Below, piece after piece: positions 13,714 through 60,927 of a DNA stretch of 64,000 bases. The translations under genes were made by a program, and so were the position numbers. Numbering within the stretch: position 1 is the first letter of the stretch; each line of letters opens with the position of its first letter. The notes below the pieces were generated by a model that was given only the letters and a program-made list of their open reading frames with translations, did no database searches and was not told where the DNA came from. This stretch comes from Armadillidium nasatum (Eukaryota > Arthropoda > Malacostraca > Isopoda > Armadillidiidae). The stretch lies in contig SEYY01023780.1 of the NCBI GenBank assembly GCA_009176605.1, forward strand, positions 1-64,000, in the 5' to 3' direction.

Positions 13714-14932
13714 AATGTTATAAATGTTATATGTGATACAAACTTATAAATTACTAATATAATATACAAATATAATATACCAACTGTCTTTATTTTCCTA
13801 TGTTCCTATGTATTATAAAATATATGATAAATATTTTTACCAATATGTTAATAAAAGGCCAAACACCAGACCAAGAAGAAGTTTCAGCAGTAACTGGGGA
13901 TCTGAGAAAGGGAGATCCCGCTGAGGATGCCATATGACAGAAATCTTACATTTAATATAGGAAGAAAAAATAGAAGGGGGAAAAATACTCAAGTGATTTT
14001 TCTTCTTTACTAAAAAAAAATTTATTAAAGCAAAAAAAATATTGAACTATTATAGGGAGTATTAGTTGTCCTCTTCTACTGCTGAAAATTCTTCCTTTTC
14101 TGTCCTTATTCTACCATATAAACTAGTTGAGCCAAGTCTGAAAAAGGATAATATAGACTAGTTTTTTGACTTGACTCAAAATAAAATTTGATTTTTAAAT
14201 CTAATTTTTCAAAATATAGTTCAAATGGTAAAATAAACAAATTATTTAATAGGATCCCCTTTCTTTCACTAATATAGTCTTATTTGACTATATAAAGGGT
14301 ACACTCTTAACAAAAAATTAGCAAAATTTATAAGAATGTATACATACCCTTTTGTATGTTAGTAGTGGATTCCAAATTTCTACTGATGGTCTTCTTGGTC
14401 TAAGTTTGGCCTCTGGATTTTCTGTTTACTGCTGGAGGCTTGTTTCTCACACATATATTAAAATGAGAAAAAACAACATATTAGGAAAAAAGTACAATGT
14501 ACTTTATATTTTCAATGGCCATTGTAGTTGTTATCTTGTAATTAATATAAATGCCAAAAGTATGGCAGAGCTTTAGACATAATTCTAGCTCCAAAGAAGT
14601 ATAGGGAGTGGTCTGCCTGTAGTTCTGATGCAACTTGCAAGAATTTTAGCAGAAACATCTAAAATCTGTTGCTATGCAATACTTGTTAAAAACAAGATAA
14701 GTTTTTTTTTTTTTTTTTAGAAAGAGTCCAAAAGACCAAGTAGCCAAAAAAGTTTTAGCTACAAATTATTTTTAAGTTTATTTATTTATTTATTTTTTTT
14801 ATTTCAAAATTAGATTTATAAAATCAAATTTTATTTTAAATGTAAATGTAATGTAATGTAAATACAATGGCCAATAAAAATAAAAAATATATATAAAAAG
14901 GAAGAGAAAAAAAATAAATTTTTTATTTCTCC
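13714..14932. other. Non-coding flank of the BEL/Pao fossil
   Basis: No gene seen. AAACACCAGACCAAGAAGAA near 13860 has an approximate inverted partner, CTTCTTGGTCTAAGTTTGG, near 14389. The interval may therefore hold a small decayed foldback. The rest is AT-rich without recognisable structure. Confidence 0.45.
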
Positions 14933-15530
14933 CAGTTACTCCAATTATACAAGGGTCTCATCCGCCCTTGTATGGAGTACTGCTCTCATATCTGGGGTGG
15001 CTCAGGTTTCACCCGTCTTTTGGATAGGGTTGAGTCAAAGGCTAAAAGACTTATAAACTGTCCCGCTCTTTCTAATTCTCTTGGCTCTTTATCTTTGCGA
15101 CGTGATGTTGGTGCCTTGTCTCTTTTCTATAGGTACTACAGTGGCAAATGCTCGAGGGAACTATCCACCCGTGTACCTCCACCTTTACGGCGTCCTCGCA
15201 GCACAAGGGGTGCAATGTCCGCGCATCAATTTTGCGTGGACATAGGCAACTCCAGGCTTGTCCGCTGTGGTACCTCTTTCTTTCCTGCCACCTCTGTTTT
15301 GTGGAACTCTTTTCCATCTTCTGTATTTCCCTCTGCATTTAATCTCAATTTCTTTAAAGCCCGCGTCTGCGCTCACCTAAGAAATTTGCGTTAGGTGGGT
15401 GCTGTGGGGTGGTTTTAATTTTTTGGGGGATTTGTCCTCTTTTACTTTCATTTTTATTCTTTTCTTTTAACACCCCCTCCTTGAATAGGGCTTTGCCCGT
15501 GAGTGGTGGTGATGTGAAAAAAAAAATATA
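14933..15530 (+). mobile_element. LINE 3' end, 5' truncated
   Basis: The frame at about 14933-15394 reads LLQLYKGLIRPCMEYCSHIW, LLDRVESKAKRLIN, SLSLRRDVGALSLFYRYYSG, PPPLRRPRSTRG and LWNSFPSSVFP. This is the standard C-terminal tail of jockey-superfamily LINE polyproteins (often annotated 'X-element'). The coding tail is intact to its stop. A 3' UTR follows (GGGGTGGTTTTAATTTTTTG), then CCCGTGAGTGGTGGTGATGT and a short A-rich tail. It is typical of a fairly young 5'-truncated insertion. Confidence 0.8.
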
Positions 15531-16431
15531 ATAATTAAAAAGTGCGGGAATAAACAGAATAAACCTTGCCAAACGTAAAAGTGTCGCAGCTCTAAATATG
15601 TTATTAATTTCTAATTACTAACAATTTCATACTACAATTCATTTTCGGTACTAATTACTTATTAGTATTAATATTATTACTTTATATTTTTACTTCTCAC
15701 TTTCATATATTTCTTTACTTCATTATCTATCGATTGATGTATCTTTTTGAATTTCTCTTCTAATAAATTCAAAAACACCGTCTTTCCTTTTTTATTTTGT
15801 CAAGATTTAGTTGGCAAGTTCCCTTCCCCTCCCCCCCCCCTCTTCGTATGTGGATGACAGCAAACTGGGATCTTCAAAGGAGCCATGGCCTCTCACCTAG
15901 TTACGCATAAGACAAACACATTAATCACTCTCGAGTTGATTATTGCAATGAAAAAAATTAACATCTGGGATTAGTCTTTCATTAGTGAATGGCAATTTCA
16001 GCATTTTGTTGATTGGGACAGTCTTGATAGGCCTCTGTGGCATTCTTAAGTTCAATCTGTCTCTTATTTTCTTATGTATTCACTGCAAAATGAATACATA
16101 AACTGCAAGTACAAATTTGCCAAAAGCAAAATAATTGCTACTTGCCGATTTACTTAGCGGCTAGGAGCCAAATATTGTTAAACTAATAATTATAATCGGT
16201 AAAAATATCAAAACCTTAATACAAAAACATAGGTACAAAATTATCAAAATATCGATAATCGTGATAGAAGATTATGGGTATTTTCAATAATCGATATTTT
16301 TGGCCTCCCTAGTTTGGAAGCAAGATGGCAAGAGTTAGCTACTAGGGCATAGAGCTAGGGCTGCTAGGCTTTTTCAGGCTCGTACTAATCTTGAAAACTG
16401 CTGCAATTTGCAAATTAGGCCTGTGGTATTA

Positions 16432-16432
<1 letters not shown>
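15531..16432. other. Intergenic, no gene seen
   Basis: AT-rich, with a C11 run near 15829. Short ATATCGATAATCG/CAATAATCGATATT inverted blocks near 16250-16300 resemble the internal ATCGATATT motifs of the MITE at 17267. Confidence 0.4.

Positions 16433-16497
<65 letters not shown>
16433..16497. repeat. (ATT)n microsatellite
   Basis: About 21 copies of ATT/TTA without interruption. Confidence 0.97.
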
Positions 16498-16710
16498 GAC
16501 ATGAACCCAAGCTAAGAACATAAGAAAAATAGAGGCAGAAAGCCACAAGAGCCTATGAAAAAAAGGAACAGAAGAAATTTGCCGACCCTAATATACATTC
16601 AACTTGCAAAATTAATAACCGAAGTTACACAATACATCAACTAGGCAAGCAATACCGAACAACTGCACCCAATTAAGGTTTATCAAATCTATCATTTACA
16701 AAGTAAAAGC

Positions 16711-16823
<113 letters not shown>

Positions 16824-16968
16824 AACAAAAATGCTAAAACTAGAGCTATGGTATATACTAATTACACGTTTCTGTCATTTGATTAAATTAATAGTTTACT
16901 TTACCATGCAGGTTAATCTTGTACCATATATGTTGCTGTTTTTTTTTATTATGAGTGCAAACAAATTA

Positions 16969-17060
16969 CATAAACATATGAAGTCTATTAGCATAAACAT
17001 AAGAAGTCTATTAGCATAAACATATGAAGTCTATTAGCATAAACATATGAAGTCTATTAA
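16969..17060. repeat. 23-bp minisatellite, four units
   Basis: The unit CATAAACATATGAAGTCTATTAG recurs with period 23 (copies of TAAACATATG or TAAACATAAG at 16971, 16994, 17017 and 17040). There is a single base difference in the second unit. Confidence 0.9.
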
Positions 17061-17266
17061 TTAGAATTGGGTGAAAAAAACTAATTTAGTCTGTCCCAAA
17101 GAGTTTGTATTTTTCGCAATATTGAAAATATAAAGACAAAATATGCTGAAATGGAAAAAAAAAGTAAGAGAAATTAAAACAAAAATATATATATAAAAAA
17201 AGAATGTTTATTCTGAATTGTAAAGTGATTGTTCCTTGACTGTCTTTCATTTTCATTAAATATTTG

Positions 17267-17649
17267 GGCTTAGGTGGAGATTGTTTCTGAGTTTCGATAT
17301 TTTTTATATCGATATTTTTTTATGTCAATATTTCCGATTAATCGATATTTCCATACCTATACTTAGCCGTAGGCTACTATGTCGTGCAAACGTTCTTGTG
17401 TACGTTAGGTCTCTTTTACGGCAAATTCTTGTGTAGGTTAGGCCTCTTTTTACGGCAATTTCGGTAGTTCAGGTTATGATAAGTCGAATTAGGTTCTGCT
17501 AGAAAAGTAAGTAATAATAATTGTGTCTATGTCTAGTAATAGTACCTCGTACCTCTGACAACTCTCTTGTTTACGATAGGCTTCTCTGATATTTTCGATT
17601 TTCGATATTTTTTAACAATCGAAACTCAGAAACAATCTCCACCTTTACC
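17267..17649. mobile_element. MITE with 8-bp target duplication, copy 1
   Basis: Terminal inverted repeats run GGCTTAGGTGGAGATTG..TCTGAGTTTCGAT at the left and the complementary AATCGAAACTCAGAAACAAT..CCACCTTTACC at the right. Both sides are flanked by AATATTTG (17259-17266 and 17650-17657), an 8-bp target-site duplication as made by hAT-type transposases. The interior carries ATATCGATATT palindromes and a GGTTATGATAAGTCGAA block shared with copy 2 at 58310. There is no coding capacity. Confidence 0.75.
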
Positions 17650-18007
17650 AATATTTGAATATCAGGTTGCCATAATTTGTTAATTTTAAAATTTTTTTTT
17701 TTTTTTTGAGTTGAGAGATTCAGTGTTTGCCAAGTTAGATTTATTATCAAACTGTAACTGTAGATTTACCCTTCAAGTCAAGGTTAGGTTAAGTCGACTA
17801 GTTTGTTAGATTTAATGGTAATTGTAGCATTCATGGTAGTGGATTTTTTCGAATGAGACAAGGTTGCTAATATACCTACGCGTTGGGAGTTCGACTAGAA
17901 CTACGCGTAGGAATTTGAAACTAACAACATAGCCTAAGAATTTGTGATACGACAAGGTTGCTGGATCAATGGCGTTACAAAAAAAAAAAAAAAAAAAATT
18001 ATAAAAA

Positions 18008-18021
18008 TTATATATATATAC

Positions 18022-18100
<79 letters not shown>

Positions 18101-18112
18101 TATATATATATA
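18008..18112. repeat. (TA)n microsatellite
   Basis: Entered from an A19 run and left into a (TAA)n-rich stretch (18150-18238). It lies inside the left half of the foldback. Confidence 0.97.
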
Positions 18113-18240
18113 AATAAAAATTTAAAATAATAATATTATAAAAAAAATAATAATATTTAATAATAATAATAACAATAATAAAAATAATAATAATAATAAT
18201 AATAATAATGTAATAATAATAATAATAATAATAATATGTA

Positions 18241-18620
<380 letters not shown>

Positions 18621-19268
18621 TTATTATTATTATTACACATTACCCCATATCCCGCATCATGCAAAATTCTTGTAAATTTTAACTATTATTTCCATTTTTA
18701 GCTTCAATATATTTTAAAATATAGCAACTCGTCAAAGCATTGAAAGATTTTTTTTTTTTCTGAGAGCGGACCTCACCAACGAGGGCATGTGAGAGAGTTT
18801 TATAATGGTGGCAAACGATATTATGACGTCATAATTATTCCTTTTATTTTAAACTTTTTTTTTTAATTTAAGTATTTTTTTAATTTTTTTTTCTTACAAA
18901 ATAATTTGGCGTTCGTCGATTAACCAAAAAAATAAGCAAACATATCATTTCCTTTTCTTAGTTACGCTGAGAAGAAAACAAAAAAAACGGTACGTCGTAT
19001 CAGTTTCAGTTGAACGCGTGAATACGTAGTTTCAATCGAACTAGCAACCCGTAGGTATGTCAGTATTTTCAGCAACCTTGTCTCGTACGAAAAAATCCAC
19101 TACCATGAACACTACAATTACCGATTTAATAATTTGTAAGATCTAACAAACTAGTTCAACTTAATGTAACCTTGACTTGAATTGAAGGGTAAATCTAAGC
19201 CTACAGGCAGCTAATAGTTTTAACTTGGTTAATGCTCTCTCTGTCTCTCAACTCAAAAAAAAAAAAAT

Positions 19269-20517
<1,249 letters not shown>

Positions 20518-20714
20518 GAGTTTTGACAACAAATTTACCCAAAAAAGGGGAAATTATTTTGAGTTATAGTTATCATTTAAATTTATTTTATATAAAATAT
20601 TGAAGTATAAAAAATATTCTACCAAATAAATCCAAAATTAAGCATTTGAATAGTTCCTTTCCTTAAAAAAAAAAAAAAAAATTTGAGTAAAATTTACTTT
20701 AGTTTCCCCTCACC

Positions 20715-22192
<1,478 letters not shown>

Positions 22193-22258
22193 CTTTTCAA
22201 CATTATAATGTCATGATAAAAGTCATGACAAAAGCTTAGTGAAAATTTTAATTTTGGA

Positions 22259-38816
<16,558 letters not shown>

Positions 38817-38971
38817 AGGAAAAGTTTTAAAATATAACTGCCTTTTTTTTATGACTTTAAAAGGTTCAAGTAAAATGAAAATTTAAACTTTAACAGATTT
38901 TATTTTAACTAGAGTAAAAATGCTGGTAAGAAAATCTGGCTTACATTTTTTTTATTATTATTTATGTACAA

Positions 38972-38988
38972 AATAAAAAAAAAATAAA
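38972..38988 (+). promoter_or_regulatory. Candidate polyadenylation signals
   Basis: Two AATAAA hexamers (38972 and 38983) lie about 155-175 bp after the RS-gene stop. Confidence 0.4.
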
Positions 38989-39001
38989 ACTTGGGTTTTT
39001 C

Positions 39002-39039
<38 letters not shown>

Positions 39040-39356
39040 TTAAATCTTTACTATAGTATATTTAATTTGTGTTTAATGTATATTTAAAAAATTAAAAAAA
39101 AAAAATTTAAATGGTTATTTTATTTTTCACTAATACTACAGCTAATAATATTTGAAGGAAAATAATACATTAGCATTTAGAGTATTGATATTTAAAAAGA
39201 TATTGGAGCATTAATATCGATTATTTATCGATATTTTCTGCTTCGAAGGATTATTTTTTTTTTAAAGGGCGGACTGGCATAATTTATTAAAAAGAATATT
39301 ACCATCAAATCAAAAATTAAAACCTAAATATTTAAAAAAAAAAAAAAAACTTATAA

Positions 39357-39360
<4 letters not shown>

Positions 39361-39416
<56 letters not shown>
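39361..39416. repeat. (TA)n microsatellite
   Basis: Lies about 50 bp past the NAA25 stop, within its presumed 3' UTR. Confidence 0.97.
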
Positions 39417-39418
<2 letters not shown>

Positions 39419-39465
39419 CACACAAAAGACGTACAAATATACAAGATAATTATTAATTAACATAC

Positions 39466-55035
<15,570 letters not shown>

Positions 55036-55450
55036 TGCACACAGTTTTATAAAATCATTCAAATTTTAAACTTTTTAGGCCAAGTATTTAGCCATATAAA
55101 TGAATCCTGTCTAAATAGAATTTTTAGGTAATGTTTTTGAGTAAAAAGCCAATGCTTTTTAAATAATTAAACTTAAATATATTTAATAAAATAAATGGGG
55201 AGTAATAAAACTTAAGACCTTGACCGAAGATAAACAACAAAGGTCTAATCAGAGAAATGCTTTCTACTTAAAGTATGTGGAATGCGAGCAATAATTATAA
55301 TCATTAAAAACTAATATAGATATCTATTAGTTATAAAAAAATAAAATAAAATAAAATAAAAATTATATTAAAGTTTTAACATACAGAGAATTTGATATAA
55401 ATTACATAAATTTGATAGTATTAAGTCCTATAACATTAATATTAAGAAAT
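55036..55450 (-). other. Presumed 5' UTR and promoter region of NAA25
   Basis: No gene. It contains (TAAAA)n-like sequence near 55338-55360. No clear TATA box or initiator can be assigned. Confidence 0.4.
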
Positions 55451-56480
55451 TTTAATCAAATTTTAATACAGGTCCAGATACACAGCGTTTGAAAGTATGC
55501 AAGTCAAAGGAAGTTGGGAAAATAGATAAAGGGAGTGTGTTCCAGACTTTACCAGTAGAGTATATAAGATTGTGCATAACGGTTAAGTCTGGGGTCAGAG
55601 TTGGACAGAGAAAGGATGAGAGTGTGTAGAAAGGCATTTAGCACAAGTTCTTCTTAATGGAGGAGGTGTGCAATGAGAGAGTTCAGAAGAGCAGTATCCA
55701 TTGTAATAGCGATAGTAAAGAGAGAGTGACAACAATTCAATGGGCAGAAAGAGATTGGAGTAAGAGTAGAATTGTTGATGAGATGAAAAGCCTTAGACTC
55801 CATCTTCTCAAGGAGAGCTGTATGATTGGAACCACCCCAGATGTGCGAAGCATACTCCATACTGGGATGAACAAACAACACCCCTATATAGACCAAGCAA
55901 CTAGGGTGGCGTGAAATAATTCTGAAGGTGCTTCAAAACACACAACCTCTTAGAAAGAGAAATAATGTAATCTTTCCAAGAAAGATCATGAGAAAAGGAT
56001 ATGCCAGGAATATTAAGAACAGATGAAGATTTGAGTTGTGTGTTTTCAAAGAAATCATAGTTGTGTGGTAAATTGTGTCTAGTGGAGAGATGGAGCAACT
56101 GAGTTTTCTCTGCCCCAATTTGAAATACATGAAAGATCAGAGGTTAGTTGCTCCAAGGGTACCCTTCCTGAGTCTATCAACTGCTGTTGGGTCAGGCGTT
56201 TTTCAAACTGGAAGGAGTAATGAAGGGTGGAGTCATGATCATAGGAGTGGAAAGGAGATGAGGTAATAGAGAGAAGGTCATTAATGAAAAGCAGTCCAGA
56301 AATAGGAAGAATGGTGGCCATCTACAACAGCTGCTATAGAACAACCAGAAAGGAAATTAGTGAGATCACAGAGAGAAGGATAGATACCGAAAGAGGGAAG
56401 TTTAGAAATCAAAGCTTTGTGCCAAACTATCTTTCAAAATGTCCAGCGCGACAGCAAAAGATTGACTATTTCAAAATTAT
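55450..56480 (-). mobile_element. Decayed LINE 3' half
   Basis: Read on the - strand it gives LLFINDLLSITSSPFHSYDH (RT palm, catalytic box degraded), CISNWGRENS, LLHLSTRHNLPHNYDFFENT, LNIPGISFSHDLSWKDYI, HPSMEYASHIWGGSNHTALL, EKMESKAFHLINN and GKVWNTLPLSIFPTSFDLHT. It is in the same superfamily as the 3' end at 14933, but a different, older family, with several frame changes. Confidence 0.75.
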
Positions 56481-56524
56481 TGTTTATACTTTCAGTCACT
56501 ATGGTTAAAAGATCAGCATGAACA

Positions 56525-56740
56525 GTATGGGAATACTTTACAAAGTTTCAAGATAGGCTCAAAATAGCTAAATGTAATATCTGCAGTCAGGAAATTAGAA
56601 GAGGATCTCTGGGTGCCCCAAGTAAAATATTTTCAACCAAATCTTTATAGGGGCATCTAAAATCAAAACACAAAGATGAACATTCGCTAGCAGAAAAGGA
56701 GCGGTCAAATGAAAATATTGAAAAGAGAAAAAAATCATAA
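56525..56740 (+). pseudogene. hAT transposase fossil: BED-type zinc finger
   Basis: The frame reads VWEYFTKFQDRLKIAKCNIC, SQEIRRGSLGAPSKIFST, KSL-stop-GHLKSKHKDEH. The W-x-YF start, C-x2-C, and H-x4-H with KH-x-DE match the BED finger found at the N-terminus of hAT transposases (and ZBED host proteins). One stop falls between the cysteine and histidine pairs and a second ends the frame at 56738. No downstream catalytic region was found. Confidence 0.65.
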
Positions 56741-57749
<1,009 letters not shown>

Positions 57750-57759
57750 TGAACATTAA

Positions 57760-58020
57760 TTTTTCAGTAGGTTAGACCTTTTGTTGACAGTTAGGCATAA
57801 TTAATGAACAATGGTGTTTTTATTAGGTAGGTCTATTTACTGGCTATTAGGCATAGTTTTATCCTGTAAGTCCAGATTAGGTTGTCTAACTTGTGTTAAA
57901 CTATAATAAACTAGTTTGACTTAACCTAATCTGAACTTAAACGGTAAAACTACACCTAATGAAAGGAAATAGATCTAACCAAAAACCACTTCATTAACTT
58001 TAAAAAAAAAAAATCTAATT

Positions 58021-58116
<96 letters not shown>

Positions 58117-58300
58117 AATTTTTAAAAATTTTGTAATGCCAATAATCCATTTATTTTATTGTAATAGAAACTCATAGGCTATAGTGTTAGTTTCAAATCC
58201 CTATGCATAGTTCCAGTTAAAGCTGCAACACATAGATATAAATTCAGCAACCTAAGTCTCATGAAAAAAATGCAATACCATGAACACTCCAATTACTATA
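57760..58300. mobile_element. Foldback-family copy
   Basis: TAGTTTTATCCTGTAAGTCC and AGATTAGGTTGTC (57849-57881) are mirrored by GACTTAACCTAATCTGAACT and TAAACGGTAAAACTA (57918-57953). The right part (ACCATGAACACTCCAATTAC, TTCAGCAACC) matches the right arm of the 17690-19268 foldback. It contains a (TA)n array and is followed at once by MITE copy 2. Confidence 0.55.
58025..58114. repeat. (TA)n microsatellite
   Basis: TA array inside the foldback copy. Confidence 0.97.
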
Positions 58301-58309
58301 TATATATAT

Positions 58310-58602
58310 GGCTTAGGTTAAGAAGCTTTCTGAGCTTCGATATTTTTTATATCGATATTTTGAAATTTCAATTTTAATCGGTATCTCATTGCAATATTCT
58401 TGTATAGGTTAGGCCTATATTTTATGGCAACTTCGATAGTTCAGGTTATGATAAGTCGAACTAAGTACGCTAGAAAACTAAATAATAATAATTATAAAAA
58501 TAATAGAATAATATTTGAATTGGCATATCAATGTTTCGATATATTGATATTTTAAATCGATATTTTCCAAATATCGAAACTCAGAAAGCTTCTTAACCTT
58601 TA

Positions 58603-58604
<2 letters not shown>
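58310..58604. mobile_element. MITE copy 2, inserted in (TA)n
   Basis: Ends are GGCTTAGGTTAAGAAGCTTT and AAGCTTCTTAACCTTTACC, with TCTGAGCTTCGATATTTTTT at the left mirrored by ATATCGAAACTCAGA. The interior GGTTATGATAAGTCGAACTA is shared with copy 1. It is flanked on both sides by TATATATA, so it landed in a TA array (duplication ambiguous). Confidence 0.75.

Positions 58605-58605
<1 letters not shown>

Positions 58606-58695
<90 letters not shown>
58606..58695. repeat. (TA)n microsatellite
   Basis: Right-hand part of the TA array split by MITE copy 2; the left part is at 58297-58309. Confidence 0.95.
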
Positions 58696-58697
<2 letters not shown>

Positions 58698-59427
58698 ATA
58701 TTTTAATACTAAAATAATTAAATTTTAAAATATAATGTCTTCTTTCAACAACTTCCAGAGCAAATCCATATTCAAATTTAGTATATTATTTTTTTAATAT
58801 TTTTGGTTTCTTTTGTTGTACAAAGGCTTTAAGATAGGTTTGTGTAAATTTTGTACATTAAAATAATATTGTGTATTTTAAGTAGTGTTTGTACATTAAA
58901 AAATATACTTTTTGTATAGTTTTTGTACATTAAAAAAATAGTTTATTATGAAATATCCTAGTTTTCAATATGGCAAATGCCATGTTTTCTACTTCTGCTA
59001 CATAATTACCAAGAGTATCAAATTAAACTGTGAATTAGCATTAATCCTCTGTTTACCACTGTGAATTAGCATTATTTCTTTGTTTACCTACATTAATATA
59101 ACCAATTTATTAAACGATAAACTTTCTTCAAGCTATTATGACAGTTTCTTGTTAGAATAGTTTCCTCTTGTTGTGAAATTTAGAAAATCTGAATTAGATT
59201 CGACAAACCTGTTACAAGATTATCAGCCAAAAGCTTATGCATGGAAATTCGCAAACATATGTTTGCTAAAATCTTTTCTTGGAGCTAAAACGAATGGAGA
59301 CTAGGGACTTCGACGTTGTCGAGACGTTTTGTTGACTTGGTTTTCTATTTTATACTTTCACCAATTATATACCCGTTCCACCTTTTAACTTCGACTGCTC
59401 TATCCGCCTCTTCTTGTCCCTCGGGGC
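58696..59427 (+). other. Intergenic flank and probable LINE 5' UTR
   Basis: Tandem-like TTTGTACATTAAAAAAATA blocks near 58850-58940. The change to less AT-rich sequence at about 59280 (GGAGCTAAAACGAATGGAGA) probably marks the start of the LINE 5' UTR. The exact junction is not visible. Confidence 0.45.
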
Positions 59428-60927
59428 ATGGACACGGCTGGGCAGGAAGATATTACTATGGAATCTCACCACCAGGATGGCAATATGACATGCACTAGGT
59501 CCGTTTCTCCTCAAGACCCCAAAGTAGTAGTCCCGCAGGTACATATGAATACTCCCTCTCAATCATCCACTCACGTGGTTATTATTCAATCTACTGAAGG
59601 TAAGCATTTTTTCACAAACCCCGTGTTAAATTCCCGGTTTCTTTCCGAGTCTGTCTTTCACAAAAAAATTATCGATAGCTCTGTTAAAGTTCTTGGTAGT
59701 GGCCAGGCGATTCGTTTTGAAATTCCGTCATTGGATGATCTTTCTTTGTCCCTCACTGATATCACTACATTGGGAGGACACAAAGTACGATGTTTTGTAC
59801 CTAGGTCAGGAGGCCAGGACTTGCATATCATTAACTATGGGAAAATTCACCCAGTCAGTCCAGACCTCACGGAAAAAGAGATCCTTGATAACTTGGGATT
59901 TATAGACAACACCTCTTCCAAAATCTTGGCAGTCACCAGATTGAAGGCGAAATCTGAAGGAGGCGAGTATGTTAATACGATGACTGTCCGTATCAAATTT
60001 AAAGGTCCACTCCCATCTAGGGTTTGTATAAACCAACACTCTTACCCCGTTCTTCCCTTTACACACTCTGTATTGAGATGTTTTACATGTTGGAGATTTG
60101 GTCATGGTCAACTTACATGTCGATCTAAAATCCGATGTTCAAACTGCAGTGGATTCCATTCGGCAAAGGGTTGCACTAACTCCCCATCCTGCTATTTTTG
60201 TAATGGCCCACATAAAATAACTTCTAAACAATGTCTGGTCTTTAAACAGGCATTAGAAATTCAGGCTTCACATCATGGACACACCTCAGGACCCCCATCT
60301 GCCCTCACGGAAGCCCTCCGGAAATTAAACCCTTCTCGCACTACTCAACTCCCTGCTCAACCTACATTGCCTGTACCAGCGAAACCACAAACATCTGCCC
60401 CAGTTCGCCCACGATATCAAAATACATCTATACCTTCAATTTCAACACAGAACTCCTTTGCCTTACTGAGTGATGAACATGACAGGCCACAAAGCCATGT
60501 TCTTACATACTCCCAGGCACTTGTAGCCAAACCTCCACCCTCTACACCCATACCTCCCCGGACTACCGCCAAAAGGAGAAGAGCCTCCGACTCCTCAATA
60601 CAAGATGATTGGCCAACAGACTTTCAGATAGGTGAAATTAGAAATACTCAGGAGGATACCCCCCAGGCAAATGTCCTCCCACTAACCTCTCTAGGAGCCA
60701 GTATCCCACCCACTGTGCCTCAAGGGGCCTCTTCTTCTAATGCCCCCCCTAGACCTCCCATTCTCACCAAATCTAAAGATTGGACATCTCAAGAACTTTT
60801 TGCTATTTTTACTCCGACTCTGTTCAAATTTCTCAATGCATATAGTACTAAACAATCCTTTTCCGCAGCATTTTTCCATATCATACCAGATCTTCTGGGA
60901 CTTCTTCAACACTTCCTCCCCTCATAA
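59428..60927 (+). CDS. LINE ORF1 (gag-like RNA-binding protein), intact
   Basis: A 499-residue ORF1 protein of an RNase-H-bearing LINE. It has a hydrophilic N-terminus, then a central region (VLGSGQAIRFEIPSLDDLSL) followed by three zinc knuckles at about residues 218-270. These are CFTCWRFGHGQLTC, CSNCSGFHSAKGC and CYFCNGPHKITSKQC. The C-terminal half is Pro/Ser/Thr-rich. Such proteins bind the element's RNA and form the ribonucleoprotein. The frame has no interruption, pointing to a young copy. Its stop TAA overlaps the ATG of ORF2 as TAATG. No better start lies upstream in frame. Confidence 0.88.
   Translation: MDTAGQEDITMESHHQDGNMTCTRSVSPQDPKVVVPQVHMNTPSQSSTHVVIIQSTEGKHFFTNPVLNSRFLSESVFHKKIIDSSVKVLGSGQAIRFEIPSLDDLSLSLTDITTLGGHKVRCFVPRSGGQDLHIINYGKIHPVSPDLTEKEILDNLGFIDNTSSKILAVTRLKAKSEGGEYVNTMTVRIKFKGPLPSRVCINQHSYPVLPFTHSVLRCFTCWRFGHGQLTCRSKIRCSNCSGFHSAKGCTNSPSCYFCNGPHKITSKQCLVFKQALEIQASHHGHTSGPPSALTEALRKLNPSRTTQLPAQPTLPVPAKPQTSAPVRPRYQNTSIPSISTQNSFALLSDEHDRPQSHVLTYSQALVAKPPPSTPIPPRTTAKRRRASDSSIQDDWPTDFQIGEIRNTQEDTPQANVLPLTSLGASIPPTVPQGASSSNAPPRPPILTKSKDWTSQELFAIFTPTLFKFLNAYSTKQSFSAAFFHIIPDLLGLLQHFLPS

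Larger units (their letters stand above)
38817..39465. other. Convergent intergenic spacer with both 3' UTRs
   Basis: Only about 650 bp separates the two stop codons. It holds candidate poly(A) signals for the + gene, a T-run at 39006-39032, an A17 run near 39334 and a (TA)n array. No gene is present. Confidence 0.6.

Noticed and set aside
13857-14408. Foldback element or LTR pair beside the BEL/Pao fossil
   Set aside because: Only one approximate 20-bp inverted match; no termini or target duplication.
15072-15376. Short antisense and shifted frames at 15 kb
   Set aside because: Shadows of the LINE C-terminal frame, whose motifs are clear.
59806-60111. Antisense frame within LINE ORF1
   Set aside because: Shadow of an intact ORF1 with no independent signals.
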